Origin: Deltaproteobacteria bacterium
Lineage (GTDB): Bacteria > Desulfobacterota > GWC2-55-46 > DRQE01
NCBI GenBank assembly: GCA_015492245.1
Contig: WGFM01000025.1
Coordinates: forward strand, 1 to 64,000
DNA: 64,000 nucleotides
Reading direction: 5' to 3'
Below, piece after piece: positions 43,148-55,298 of this stretch (positions within the stretch are counted from its first letter, which is position 1; every line of letters starts with the position of its first letter). Both the position numbers and the translations under genes were made by a program. Under the pieces are notes generated by a model, which saw only the letters and a list, made by a program, of their open reading frames with translations, ran no database searches and was not told the origin of the DNA.

Positions 43148-44573
43148 CACTTTTATCTTTATTTTCACAGTTTTTTTCCTTGCTCTTTTTTGCACGACCC
43201 CTCGAGCCGACATTGAGGCAGGCAGGGCCCTGTATTTGAAGCACTGTGCTACCTGCCACAGTGCAGACAGATACGGAAGCTCTGCCCCGCCGCTGATACC
43301 GCTTACCCTCGGCAAGCATGGAAAGTTGCGGGTGGAGAAGATTATAGCCGATGGGCTTCCTGCAACGAACATGCCTTCCTACAGGGGCGCCATAGATGCC
43401 AGAGGTATAAAGGCGATTGTGGACTACATATTCTCACCAGCAGCCCCGCCTGTATGGACAATAAAGGAGATGCTGAAGACCCACAGGGTAAGCTCCACCC
43501 CGAGCTCCCGGCCAGTGCATGGACATGATCTTTCAAACCTCTTTCTCGTGGTGGAAGGTGGAAAAGGGGAGGTCTGTGTCATGGAGGGCAAGGGGTTCAA
43601 TGTGCTCGACCGTGTAAAGGTGGGCAAGATTCATGGGGGGCCAAAGTTCGACTACTCTTTCCGCTATGCCTACATGGTCTCGAGAGATGGATGGATAGTA
43701 AAATACGACCTTTATGGTCTCAAAGAGATAGCCCGCATAAGGGCAGGTATAAACACACGCAACATAGCTGTCTCAGACGATGGAAGAATGCTTGCCGTGG
43801 CAAACTATCTGCCTCAAGGTGTGGTGCTCATCGATACAGAGAGCATGAAGCCTGTCAAGATGCTTACAAGCACAGGCAGGATCGGGGCGGTGTACAACAT
43901 GAAGGGGAAAAAACTCTTCATAGCCCTTCCAAGGGGAAGAGAAGAGTTCTTCCTTATAGACTACAGCGGAAAGGGAGTAAGGGTAAAAAGGGTGGGTATC
44001 CCTGTAAGTTTCGATGATGTCTTTATGGAGCCAGGAGGCAGATACCTTGTGGGCACCTCAAGAGACAAGGAGAAGATGGTGGTGTTCGATATGATAAGTG
44101 GCATGGTGTCAAGAGAGTTTCGTGTGGACGGTATGCCCCATCTGGCATCAGCAGCATTGTGGAAAGATGGTAGCACCATATACGCGGCAATACCCCATAT
44201 AAAGAAGCCTGTGCTTACCATAATGAGGCTCTATGACTGGAAGGTGGTAAAGACTGTCAAGCTCAAAGGGGCAGGATTCTTCGCAAGAACACACCCTGGA
44301 ACAGACTACATATGGGTGGACACCAATACAGATACAATACAGCTTATAGATAGAAAGAGCCTCGAGATAAAGAGAGAGATTACACCGGAAAGAGGCAGAA
44401 GGGCCATGCATATAGAGTTTACAAAAGATGGCAGATACGCACTGATAAGTATATGGGAGAAAGAGGGGGCAGTTGTTATATACGATACAGAAAGGCTGAA
44501 GCCTGTTAAGGTTCTGCCTTTCAGTAGACCTGTGGGTAAATATAATGCAACAAATAAGACCCACATTATGTAG
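43083..44573 (+). CDS. Cytochrome c-cytochrome d1 protein (NirS/NirN-like); exact start uncertain
   Basis: CXXCH in LYLKHCATCHSADRYG, then d1 beta-propeller; candidate ligand His in KIHGGPKF, GMPHLASA, AAIPHIKK; C-terminal PVGKYNATNKT. Confidence 0.88.
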   Translation: MTARSFTRRGSSRKSVSGTLFSTFIFIFTVFFLALFCTTPRADIEAGRALYLKHCATCHSADRYGSSAPPLIPLTLGKHGKLRVEKIIADGLPATNMPSYRGAIDARGIKAIVDYIFSPAAPPVWTIKEMLKTHRVSSTPSSRPVHGHDLSNLFLVVEGGKGEVCVMEGKGFNVLDRVKVGKIHGGPKFDYSFRYAYMVSRDGWIVKYDLYGLKEIARIRAGINTRNIAVSDDGRMLAVANYLPQGVVLIDTESMKPVKMLTSTGRIGAVYNMKGKKLFIALPRGREEFFLIDYSGKGVRVKRVGIPVSFDDVFMEPGGRYLVGTSRDKEKMVVFDMISGMVSREFRVDGMPHLASAALWKDGSTIYAAIPHIKKPVLTIMRLYDWKVVKTVKLKGAGFFARTHPGTDYIWVDTNTDTIQLIDRKSLEIKREITPERGRRAMHIEFTKDGRYALISIWEKEGAVVIYDTERLKPVKVLPFSRPVGKYNATNKTHIM

Positions 44574-44601
44574 CCCTGCTATGTAGCCCTAACAGCAGGG
44601 C
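44567..44601. repeat. 11-bp direct repeat plus hairpin between the c-d1 gene and the d1 gene
   Basis: TATGTAGCCCT at 44567-44577 and 44580-44590; GCCCTGCT (44573-44580) / AGCAGGGC (44594-44601). Confidence 0.7.
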
Positions 44602-44732
44602 ATACATTAAAAACAACTTAAAGAAGAAGAAAGGAGGTGTGGTATTTGAGGGTAGGCTTTACATAGGAGACTATCTTATGTATCGAGTAATTTAAATTAT
44701 AAAGTTAAAATTTAAAAGGAGGGGCAGTAGAG

Positions 44733-45968
44733 ATGGGTAGAAAGGCATTACTAACTTACTTTTGGATGATACTTCCTGCCATAGTTGTAGCACTTACCCT
44801 CTCAACAGGTGTGGCTTTTGCCAAGAAGGCACCTGGCACCTATGGCACCGCCAATCTCATGGTGGTGGTTGAGAGGGATCCTGCGAGTATACTCATAATA
44901 GATGGCACAGACCATGAGGTCATAGGCAGGGTGAAGCTTCCTGATGCGAAGCAGCCCCATGCGCCAGTATTCTCGCCCGATGGCAGATACTACTATGTGA
45001 TGGGGCGTAACGGGATATACTACAAGGTAGACCTCATGAAGCAGAAGGTTGTGGCAAAGCAGACGATAGGTGAGGACTCAAGGGGGTCTGCCATAACTCC
45101 TGATGGAAAGTATGTGGTGGCAGGCAACTACAGGCCAGGTACAGCCGTTATAATGGATGCAAGGGACCTCAAGATACTGAAGACCATAAAGGGCCCGAAG
45201 GCCCTGGCAAAGGGTAAGATCATACAGTCAAGGGCTGCATCCATAACCGATGTGGGTGGTGTGAAGAACCTTATGGCCATAGCATGGAAGGACGCTGGAG
45301 AGGTATGGATCGTGGACATGAAGAACCCCAAGTTCCCCATTATAAAGAAGTTCAAGGGTGCAGGGGCAGCGCTGCATGATTCCTTCGTTACAGAGGATGG
45401 CCGTTACTACATGCTCGCCTCGCAGGCATCACACCACATGTGGATACTGGATGCCTACGAGCTCGAGTATCTGGGAACCATAAGCACCCATCCGAACTCA
45501 AAGGTGCCAGGTAAGATTCCCCATCCGGGCCCTGGTGCATGTGTGGAGGATATATGTTTCGAAACCAATGTGGCCACAGGCACGGTAACCGCCTACAAGC
45601 CCGCAACACTTGAGTTCGTGAAGAACATACCCACCTCTGGTGCGAAGAATCCGGGTGGGCTCTTCATAAGGAAGCATCCTGGAGCCAAGGTTGTGGTGGC
45701 AGACGCAGTCTTCCATGAGGGCAAAAAGCACAGCAAGGTTTATGTGATAGATGCAGAAACCCTCAAGGTGGTCAAAAAGCTCGAAGTAGGTCCTGGTGCC
45801 CTACATCCTGAGTTTACAGCAAAGGGAGCATACATGTATGTCCCCTCATGGGGTGGCAATAAGATAGTTGTGTTTGATGGTAGAACCTTCAAGAAGATAA
45901 AGGAGATACCGGCAACCACCCCAACTTCCATAATAAACTCGGGTAGAACACATGAAAATGGGCTATAA
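44733..45968 (+). CDS. Secreted cytochrome d1-like beta-propeller lacking a cytochrome c domain (NirS/NirF-like)
   Basis: Signal peptide; QPHAPVFSPDGRYYYVMGRNG, KIPHPGPGACVE, GGLFIRKHPG, VPSWGGNKIVVFDGRTF; no CXXCH. Confidence 0.88.
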   Translation: MGRKALLTYFWMILPAIVVALTLSTGVAFAKKAPGTYGTANLMVVVERDPASILIIDGTDHEVIGRVKLPDAKQPHAPVFSPDGRYYYVMGRNGIYYKVDLMKQKVVAKQTIGEDSRGSAITPDGKYVVAGNYRPGTAVIMDARDLKILKTIKGPKALAKGKIIQSRAASITDVGGVKNLMAIAWKDAGEVWIVDMKNPKFPIIKKFKGAGAALHDSFVTEDGRYYMLASQASHHMWILDAYELEYLGTISTHPNSKVPGKIPHPGPGACVEDICFETNVATGTVTAYKPATLEFVKNIPTSGAKNPGGLFIRKHPGAKVVVADAVFHEGKKHSKVYVIDAETLKVVKKLEVGPGALHPEFTAKGAYMYVPSWGGNKIVVFDGRTFKKIKEIPATTPTSIINSGRTHENGL

Positions 45969-45995
45969 CCCTGAAATAAAAAGGAGATTGTAGGC

Positions 45996-46367
45996 ATGAG
46001 AAGGATAATCCTTACGGGATTGATAATCCTTTCACTATCTTTGATAGTCTTTTCACCAAAAATCTCTGCGGCTACAGTAGAGATGAATATGGTGGCTGAC
46101 CAGTACTACTTCGACCCCGAGGTGATAAAGGTCAAAAGTGGTGATACGCTCATAATTCATATAGAATCCCTGATGAGCGAGATGGAGAACTTTCCGCTTC
46201 ACAGCATATTCTTCCCGGCGCTTAACAAGAGGTGGGATCTGCCAACAGGGAAGACTACCACAATAAAGTTCAAGGTGGACCTGCCACCAGGTGAGTATCC
46301 TTTCGAGTGTGACATATACTGTGGCCTTGCGCATCCAGACATGAAAGGGGTACTGATAGTGGAGTAG
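45996..46367 (+). CDS. Secreted single-domain CuA-type cupredoxin
   Basis: Signal peptide; cupredoxin fold pattern with upstream His (NFPLHSIFFP) and C-DIY-C-GLA-H-PD-M, exact CuA spacing C-x3-C-x3-H-x2-M. Confidence 0.85.
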   Translation: MRRIILTGLIILSLSLIVFSPKISAATVEMNMVADQYYFDPEVIKVKSGDTLIIHIESLMSEMENFPLHSIFFPALNKRWDLPTGKTTTIKFKVDLPPGEYPFECDIYCGLAHPDMKGVLIVE

Positions 46368-46373
46368 GCTGGC

Positions 46374-47531
46374 ATGTTGAATGTAACCAAGATGATACGG
46401 GGGGCTTCCTGCAAGAGGAAGCCCCCATCGTATCCGCACAGACCTGTTGTGGTGTGGAATGTAACGAAACGGTGTAACCTCAGTTGCGAGCACTGTTACT
46501 CTGCCTCAAGTGATACACTATACCCTGATGAACTCACCACAGAAGAGGCACAGGAGTTCATAAGAGACCTTGCAGACTACAGAGTGCCAGCCCTCATACT
46601 CTCGGGGGGCGAGCCCCTTCTGAGGAAAGACATCCTTGAGCTTGCCTCGTTGAGCTCGAGGCTCGGCATAGGCACAGCCCTTTCCACAAATGGAACCCTC
46701 ATAGATGAACAGATGGCAAGGCGGATAAAAGAAAGTGGTATATACTATGTGGGTATAAGCGTAGACGGTGATGAACAGACCCATGATATGTTCAGGGGAG
46801 AGAAGGGTAGCTTCCACAGCTCCATAGAGGGCATAAGGGCATGCCTCAAGGCCGGCCTCAAGGTGGGCCTGCGGTTCACCATGACACAGAAGACCCTTGA
46901 GTGCCTGCCGTTTGTGTTCGAGCTTGCAAAGATGGAGGGATGTCACAGGCTCTATCTGTCCCATCTTGTGTATGTGGGCAGGGGCCGAAGGCTCTCTTCG
47001 GATGCCCCGGATACAGAAAAGATGCGTAATACCATGAACATTGTGTTCGGTCATGTGGAAAAGATGCTAAGAGAAGGCTCCCAGTTGGAAGTGGTTACAG
47101 GCAATAATGATGTGGATGGAATATACCTCTACTACAGGTATCTCACCATAGACCCCCATATGGCAAACTCCATATATCTTGGGCTTGAGGAGAGGGGAGG
47201 AAATACAGCAGGCAGACTCATAGCCTCTGTGGATAGCTTCGGCAATATACACCCCGACCAGTACTGGTCCCTTTACAGGGTGGGCAATGTGAAAGAAAGG
47301 AGGCTTTCTGATGTGTGGAGCGATGAAGACCAGCCACTGCTACGAAGCCTCAGAAACAGGCTGGATTTCCTCAAGGGCAAGTGCAGTATATGCATGCACC
47401 GCAGACTTTGTGCAGGAAACTCAAGGATAAGGGCAAGATATTTCTATGGAGACCTCTGGGCAGAAGACCCCGCATGCTACCTTACAGACACTGAGCGGGG
47501 CATAAATACAGATTCTCTGGAGGCTATATGA
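46374..47531 (+). CDS. nirJ: Radical SAM heme d1 biosynthesis protein NirJ-like
   Basis: VVVWNVTKRCNLSCEHCYSASSDTLYPDELTTEEA (CxxxCxxC); SPASM-like C-terminal cysteines CSICMHRRLCAGNSRIRA. Confidence 0.9.
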   Translation: MLNVTKMIRGASCKRKPPSYPHRPVVVWNVTKRCNLSCEHCYSASSDTLYPDELTTEEAQEFIRDLADYRVPALILSGGEPLLRKDILELASLSSRLGIGTALSTNGTLIDEQMARRIKESGIYYVGISVDGDEQTHDMFRGEKGSFHSSIEGIRACLKAGLKVGLRFTMTQKTLECLPFVFELAKMEGCHRLYLSHLVYVGRGRRLSSDAPDTEKMRNTMNIVFGHVEKMLREGSQLEVVTGNNDVDGIYLYYRYLTIDPHMANSIYLGLEERGGNTAGRLIASVDSFGNIHPDQYWSLYRVGNVKERRLSDVWSDEDQPLLRSLRNRLDFLKGKCSICMHRRLCAGNSRIRARYFYGDLWAEDPACYLTDTERGINTDSLEAI

Positions 47532-48703
47532 AGCGACTCATTTTTATTATAACAATGCTTATCCTTACACCCATGCCCTCACCTGCGATGGACTATGGCA
47601 CAGGGGGGCTGGTGGTAATCGTTGAAAGAAAAGCGGGTAGTGTGCTCATTGTAGACTCTACACGGCACAGATTACTCAAAAGGATAACAGGGGTTGGCAA
47701 CCTTCATCACGGAACAGTAAAATTTTCAAGGGATATGCACCATGCCTATGTCATTACAAGAACCGCAGGGGTTACCAAGATAGACCTCCATACCCTCAAG
47801 ATTGTAAAAAAGGTTAGTGCAGGCAAGGATTCTGTGGGTGGGGTTATGAGCCAGGATGGTAGATATATCGCCCTCAGTAACTACGAGCCAGGAGAGGTGA
47901 AGATCCTCGATGCAGAGAGCCTCAATGTGGTCAAAAGCATAAGGGCATACGCAAAAGATACCGTCGGCAAACCCATAGAAAGCAGGGTGGTGGGGCTTGT
48001 GGATGCTCCTGGGGGAAGGCTTGTATTCTCGCTTATGGATGGCAGGGAAATTTGGGTTGTGGATGCATCGAGGAAGGATTTCCCCATTGTAAAGAGGTAT
48101 AAACATATAGGCGGTTTTCCCTATGATGCCCTTATAACGCCGGATGGCAGATACTATATAGCAGGGCTGCTTGGCTCGAACAAGGTGGCCGTGGTGGACC
48201 TCTGGAAGGAGAGGGTAAAGCTTGTAAGCCTGCATGAAGAGGAGAACAAAGATGAGGCACCCCTCTGGAAGATACCACATCTTAAGGGATGGGCCATAAC
48301 AGGCAGGTATGCCATACTGCCGGATGTGCAGAGGGAATGGGCAGTGGTGCTGGATATGGAAGAACTCAAGGTGGTAAAACGCATCCCCCTCAATGGCACA
48401 GCCCTATACACGGTAGTCCAGCCGGGTGGAAGGTATGTGTGGGTAGATCTTGTAGGAGAAAAGGGCGACATGATAGACATAATAGATGTGGAGAAACTCA
48501 AGGTCATAAAGACCATAACCCCTGGCAGGGGTGCCACCCACCCGCAGTTTACGGCCAAGGGTGAATATGCCTATATATCCCTTATGAAGGGCGGCAGGGT
48601 TGTTGTCTATGAGACCGCCACATTTAAAAAGATAAAGGAGTTTCCTGCCGACCATCCATCAGGCATATTCTTTACCTACAGGGCATACAGGTTCGGCATG
48701 TAA
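47528..48703 (+). CDS. nirF: Heme d1 biosynthesis protein NirF-like
   Basis: GTGGLVVIVERKAGSVLIVDSTRHRLLKRITGVGNLHHGTVKFSRDMHHAYVITRTAGVTKIDL...VGGVMSQDGRYIALSNYEPGEVKI; ATGA overlap with nirJ. Confidence 0.88.
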   Translation: MKRLIFIITMLILTPMPSPAMDYGTGGLVVIVERKAGSVLIVDSTRHRLLKRITGVGNLHHGTVKFSRDMHHAYVITRTAGVTKIDLHTLKIVKKVSAGKDSVGGVMSQDGRYIALSNYEPGEVKILDAESLNVVKSIRAYAKDTVGKPIESRVVGLVDAPGGRLVFSLMDGREIWVVDASRKDFPIVKRYKHIGGFPYDALITPDGRYYIAGLLGSNKVAVVDLWKERVKLVSLHEEENKDEAPLWKIPHLKGWAITGRYAILPDVQREWAVVLDMEELKVVKRIPLNGTALYTVVQPGGRYVWVDLVGEKGDMIDIIDVEKLKVIKTITPGRGATHPQFTAKGEYAYISLMKGGRVVVYETATFKKIKEFPADHPSGIFFTYRAYRFGM

Positions 48704-48763
48704 ACATTGTTTTGCAGGACACCGGGCTTTTACAGAACACCACAATGCTCCCATCAAAAATAC

Positions 48764-48792
48764 TTGACACACAGGGACAAAACAATTAAGAT
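48764..48792 (+). promoter_or_regulatory. Sigma-70-like promoter for rplU-rpmA
   Basis: TTGACA (48764-48769), 17-bp spacer, TAAGAT (48787-48792). Confidence 0.7.
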
Positions 48793-48825
48793 AAATTATT
48801 CACTTATGTGCAGGGGGTTTGTGTG

Positions 48826-49140
48826 ATGGATTATGCAGTTGTAGAGACAGGTGGAAAGCAGTACACCCTAAAGGAAGGCGAACTTGTAAGGGTTGAAAAG
48901 CTGCCTGTGGAAGAGAACGCCACCGTGGAGCTGAAAGAGGTGCTCGTTGTAAAGAAGGGTGAAGAGCTCAGGGTGGGTAACCCCACTGTTGAGGGTGCCA
49001 CCGTTGTGTGTGAGGTGGCAGGCACCGACAGGGCAAAGAAGATTGTCGTGTTCAAGAAGAAGAGGAGAAAGGGTTATTCCAGAAAGCAGGGACACAGGCA
49101 GTGGTTCACCACATTGAGGGTTAAAGAGATAAGGCTCTGA
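48826..49140 (+). CDS. rplU: 50S ribosomal protein L21
   Basis: [56 protein letters not shown]. Confidence 0.96.
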   Translation: MDYAVVETGGKQYTLKEGELVRVEKLPVEENATVELKEVLVVKKGEELRVGNPTVEGATVVCEVAGTDRAKKIVVFKKKRRKGYSRKQGHRQWFTTLRVKEIRL

Positions 49141-49156
49141 AAAGGAGGGATCAAGG

Positions 49157-49411
49157 TTGGCACATAAAAAGGCAGGTGGAAGCTCAAAGAACGGTAGAGA
49201 CAGCCAGGGGCAAAGGCGTGGTGTAAAACGTTTTGGTGGCCAGTTCGTGCGCGCAGGTTCCATACTGGTACGCCAGCTTGGCACAAAGATACACCCTGGG
49301 CTCAATGTGGGTGTGGGTAAGGACTACACACTTTTTGCCCGTATCGATGGTGTGGTAAGCTTCAGGCAGAGTGGCACAAAGCGCATAGTAAGTGTGCTGC
49401 CACAGGAATAG
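49157..49411 (+). CDS. rpmA: 50S ribosomal protein L27 (TTG start)
   Basis: [48 protein letters not shown]. Confidence 0.97.
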   Translation: MAHKKAGGSSKNGRDSQGQRRGVKRFGGQFVRAGSILVRQLGTKIHPGLNVGVGKDYTLFARIDGVVSFRQSGTKRIVSVLPQE

Positions 49412-49426
49412 CCTTTTACCACATAA

Positions 49427-51630
<2,204 letters not shown>

Positions 51631-51660
51631 AACCCGGAAAAGAAAGGAGTAGAAGGAGCG

Positions 51661-52917
51661 ATGACCACAGAAGAACTCATCCTTTCCATGGCAAGGGAGG
51701 CAAGAGAGGCCTCCAGGGAGGTGGCAAAACTCTCGACAGAAAAGAAAGACCGCATACTTCTCAAAGTGGCAGAAAAGATCGAGAAGAGCGCAGAGTATCT
51801 TAAGGGCGAGAACAGGAAGGACCTTGAGGAGGCAGAAAAAAGAGGGCTATCGAAGGCCATGATAGACAGACTCACCCTTTCTGATAAGGTCATAAGGGGG
51901 ATGGCCGAGGGCATGAGGGATGTGGTAACCCTTAAGGACCCCGTGGGCGAGGTTACCTCAATGTGGCGAAGACCAAATGGGCTTTTGGTGGGAAGGATGC
52001 GCATACCACTTGGGGTTATAGGTATAGTGTATGAGTCGAGACCCAATGTAACGATAGATGCAGCAGGGCTGTGCCTTAAGTCGGGCAATGTGGTAATACT
52101 GAGAGGTGGCAGCGAGGCAATAAACTCCAACAGGGCACTGGGCACCATGTTTTCAGATGTCTTGAGGGAAGAGGGTGTTACAGAGAAGGCGGTTCAGGTT
52201 GTGCCCACAACAGACAGGGCAGCGGTGCTCGAGCTTCTTAAACTCGAGGACCATATAGACCTTGTAATACCCCGTGGTGGCGAGGGGCTTATAAGGTTCG
52301 TGGTGGACAACTCAAAGGTGCCTGTTATAAAACACTACAAAGGGGTGTGCCATCTGTTTGTGGATGAGTCCGCAAGGGTTGAGATGGCAGTTGACATAGC
52401 CTATAACGCAAAGGTGCAGAGACCAGGGGTCTGTAACGCCATGGAGACCCTCCTTGTCCACAAGGGGATTGCAGAAAGCTTCCTGCCAGAGATTTACGAA
52501 AGATACAGGGAGGCAGGCGTTGAGCTTCGGGGTTGCGAGCGGACACGAAAGATTCTTCCAGAGATAGGGGAGGCTGCCGAGGATGACTGGTATGCAGAAT
52601 ACCTTGACCTTGTGCTGGCTGTAAAGGTTGTGGACACACTCGATGATGCCATAAGGCATATAGAAAAGTATGGTTCTCTCCATACAGAATCCATAGTTAC
52701 AGAAAGCTACGAGAATGCAAAGCGGTTTGTGGAGGAGGTGGCCTCCTCGACGGTGCTGGTTAATGCCTCGACGAGGTTCAGCGATGGCGGACAACTCGGC
52801 CTCGGTGCAGAGATAGGTATCTCCACCACAAAGCTGCATGCCTTTGGGCCCATGGGTCTTGAAGAGCTTACCACAAGGAAGTTCATAGTCTATGGAGAGG
52901 GTCATATAAGGGAATAG
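51661..52917 (+). CDS. proA: Glutamate-5-semialdehyde dehydrogenase
   Basis: [10 protein letters not shown]-type motif ([33 protein letters not shown]); [16 protein letters not shown]. Confidence 0.97.
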   Translation: MTTEELILSMAREAREASREVAKLSTEKKDRILLKVAEKIEKSAEYLKGENRKDLEEAEKRGLSKAMIDRLTLSDKVIRGMAEGMRDVVTLKDPVGEVTSMWRRPNGLLVGRMRIPLGVIGIVYESRPNVTIDAAGLCLKSGNVVILRGGSEAINSNRALGTMFSDVLREEGVTEKAVQVVPTTDRAAVLELLKLEDHIDLVIPRGGEGLIRFVVDNSKVPVIKHYKGVCHLFVDESARVEMAVDIAYNAKVQRPGVCNAMETLLVHKGIAESFLPEIYERYREAGVELRGCERTRKILPEIGEAAEDDWYAEYLDLVLAVKVVDTLDDAIRHIEKYGSLHTESIVTESYENAKRFVEEVASSTVLVNASTRFSDGGQLGLGAEIGISTTKLHAFGPMGLEELTTRKFIVYGEGHIRE

Positions 52918-52925
52918 GGGCCTCT

Positions 52926-53630
52926 ATGTTTTTTAGAACCATTGCTGTATGGCTTCTGGGTATACCCCTGACGGTGGCACTCTTTCCCTTTGCCCTTCTG
53001 GGCTGTCTTGTGGACAGAACAGGCCGGCTCACCCACAGGGTGGGCTCTCTGTGGTGCAGGGCGGTGCTACGGCTTTCAGGGGTAAGGGTTGTAATAGAGG
53101 GCAGGGAGAACCTGCCCCAGGGGCAGAAACCATGTGTCTTTGCAGTAAACCACAAGGGGGCCTTCGATATACCTGTGCTCCATGCATATCTTCCATATGA
53201 TTTTAAATGGATAGCCAAAAAGAGCCTTTTCTACATACCCCTTGTGGGATGGGCCATGTGGCTTGCGGGCTACATACCCATAGACAGAAGGCTCGGTGGA
53301 AGGGCATATATCAAGAGCATAAACGATGCCATAGAGAAGGTAAAAAAGGGAATATCTGTTATAATCTTTCCAGAGGGAACCAGGCACCCCGGAAGGGGGC
53401 TTCTGCCCTTCAAGAAGGGCGGGTTCGTTATAGCAACAAGAGGTGGAGCAGATGTGGTGCCTGTTGCCATAAGCGGCACAGAGAATATCATGAAAAAAGG
53501 GAGCCTCCTTATAAGGCCTGCCACTGTCAGGGTGAATATAGGTGGCCCCATAAGCCCGGAGGGACTTGATGATAGAGCACTCTGTGAGACCACAAGAAAG
53601 AGGCTTGAAGAACTCTTGAAGGAGATATAA
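52926..53630 (+). CDS. plsC: 1-acyl-sn-glycerol-3-phosphate acyltransferase
   Basis: FAVNHKGAFDIPVLHAYL (NHxxxxD); IIFPEGTRHPGRGLLPFKKG. Confidence 0.92.
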   Translation: MFFRTIAVWLLGIPLTVALFPFALLGCLVDRTGRLTHRVGSLWCRAVLRLSGVRVVIEGRENLPQGQKPCVFAVNHKGAFDIPVLHAYLPYDFKWIAKKSLFYIPLVGWAMWLAGYIPIDRRLGGRAYIKSINDAIEKVKKGISVIIFPEGTRHPGRGLLPFKKGGFVIATRGGADVVPVAISGTENIMKKGSLLIRPATVRVNIGGPISPEGLDDRALCETTRKRLEELLKEI

Positions 53631-53642
53631 CGGTAAAAGACT

Positions 53643-55298
53643 ATGGATAAAAGCTTGAGGATAATACCCCTTGGTGGGTGTGGAGAGATAGGGCTTAACA
53701 TGATGGCCATGGAGTGTGGTGATGACATAATAGTTATAGACTGCGGATTGATGTTCCCCGAGGACTACATGCTGGGCATTGACATAGTCATACCCGAGAT
53801 AGGTTATCTTAAAAAGAACAGGGACAGATGCAGGGCCTTCATAATAACCCATGGCCATGAAGACCACATAGGGGCATTGCCCTTTGTCTTGAGAGAGCTG
53901 AATCTACCAGTGTATGCCACAACCCTTACCACAGGGCTCATAGAGTCCAAGCTGAAAGAGTTCAGACTCCTTGGAGATGCAAGGCTCAACGCTGTAAGGC
54001 CAAGGGATGTGATAACCATAGGGAATTTCAAGATAGAGTTCCTGCGGGTTAGCCACTCCATACCCGACTGTGTGGCCCTTGCGATAACCACACCCCTCGG
54101 TGTAATTATACACACAGGGGACTTCAAGCTCGATCAGACCCCGGTGGACGGAGAGAGGATCGATTACTCGAGGTTTGTGGAGTATGGGGAGAAGGGGGTG
54201 CTTCTTCTCCTTTCAGACTCAACCAATGTTGAGAGCGAGGGCTATAGCCCCTCTGAAAGTGTTATAGGCGGGGTGTTCGAGGATATATTCCGGAAGGCAG
54301 AGGGAAGAATCATTGTAAGTGTGTTCTCCTCCAACATACACCGTATACAGCAGGTCTTCCAGTGTGCCTTCAGGACAGGCAGAAGGGTCATACTCAACGG
54401 TAGGAGTATCATTGAAAATGTAAGGATAGCCAGGGAGAGGGGGTATCTTCTTGCCCCTGATGGAGTCATGGGGGACATAAAGGAGGTGGAAAGCCTTCCG
54501 GCCCAGCGTGTGGTGGTGCTCACCACGGGAAGCCAGGGTGAGCCCATGAGTGCGTTGATCCGTATGGCAATGGGCGAGCACAGGCACATAAAGATAAGGG
54601 AGGGAGATACGGTGCTCCTTTCGGCCAAGTTCATACCAGGCCATGAAAAGGCCATAGCCAACATGATGAACCACCTTTACAGGCGTGGTGCAGATGTCAT
54701 ATACGAGCGGGTCTCGGAGATACATGTCTCTGGACATGCAGCCCAGGAAGAACTGAAGCTCATGCTCAACATGACAAGACCACACTACTTCATACCCATA
54801 CACGGTGAGTATCGCCATATGGTTCAGCATGGAAAACTGGCGGCAACTGTTGGCGTGCCAGAGGAGAATGTGTTTGTGCTCGAAGATGGCGATGTGGTGG
54901 AACTTAAAGAGGATGTGGCAGAAAAGATCGATAAGGTTGAGGCAGGAAAGGTCTTTGTTGATGGCAAGGGTGTGGGCGATGTGAAGGATATGGTGCTGAA
55001 ACACAGAAGAGACCTCTCGAGAGACGGTATGGTCATAACCGTTATAGCCCTCAATGAGGCCACAGGTGAGGTCATATACGGGCCAGATATAGTAACCCGC
55101 GGGGTGGTCTCAGAAGAGGCAGCCCCACTTCTGGAAGAGGCAAGAGAACTTGTGCTCTCGACCCTCAAGGGCTTAAGCCGTGAGGTAAAGGTTGATCAGA
55201 TGGAGATACAGGAGGAGATAAGAAGAACACTCAGGAAGTTCTTCAATGTAACACTTGAGAGAAGGCCTGTCATACTGCCTGTCATAATAGAGATATGA
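53643..55298 (+). CDS. rnj: Ribonuclease J
   Basis: LRIIPLGGCGEIGLNMMAME; ITHGHEDHIGALPFVL; TTGSQGEPMSALIRMA. Confidence 0.95.
   Translation: MDKSLRIIPLGGCGEIGLNMMAMECGDDIIVIDCGLMFPEDYMLGIDIVIPEIGYLKKNRDRCRAFIITHGHEDHIGALPFVLRELNLPVYATTLTTGLIESKLKEFRLLGDARLNAVRPRDVITIGNFKIEFLRVSHSIPDCVALAITTPLGVIIHTGDFKLDQTPVDGERIDYSRFVEYGEKGVLLLLSDSTNVESEGYSPSESVIGGVFEDIFRKAEGRIIVSVFSSNIHRIQQVFQCAFRTGRRVILNGRSIIENVRIARERGYLLAPDGVMGDIKEVESLPAQRVVVLTTGSQGEPMSALIRMAMGEHRHIKIREGDTVLLSAKFIPGHEKAIANMMNHLYRRGADVIYERVSEIHVSGHAAQEELKLMLNMTRPHYFIPIHGEYRHMVQHGKLAATVGVPEENVFVLEDGDVVELKEDVAEKIDKVEAGKVFVDGKGVGDVKDMVLKHRRDLSRDGMVITVIALNEATGEVIYGPDIVTRGVVSEEAAPLLEEARELVLSTLKGLSREVKVDQMEIQEEIRRTLRKFFNVTLERRPVILPVIIEI

Noticed and set aside
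42161-43372. 403-aa minus-strand ORF antisense to nirDL
   Set aside because: Shadow ORF over a confident heme d1 gene.
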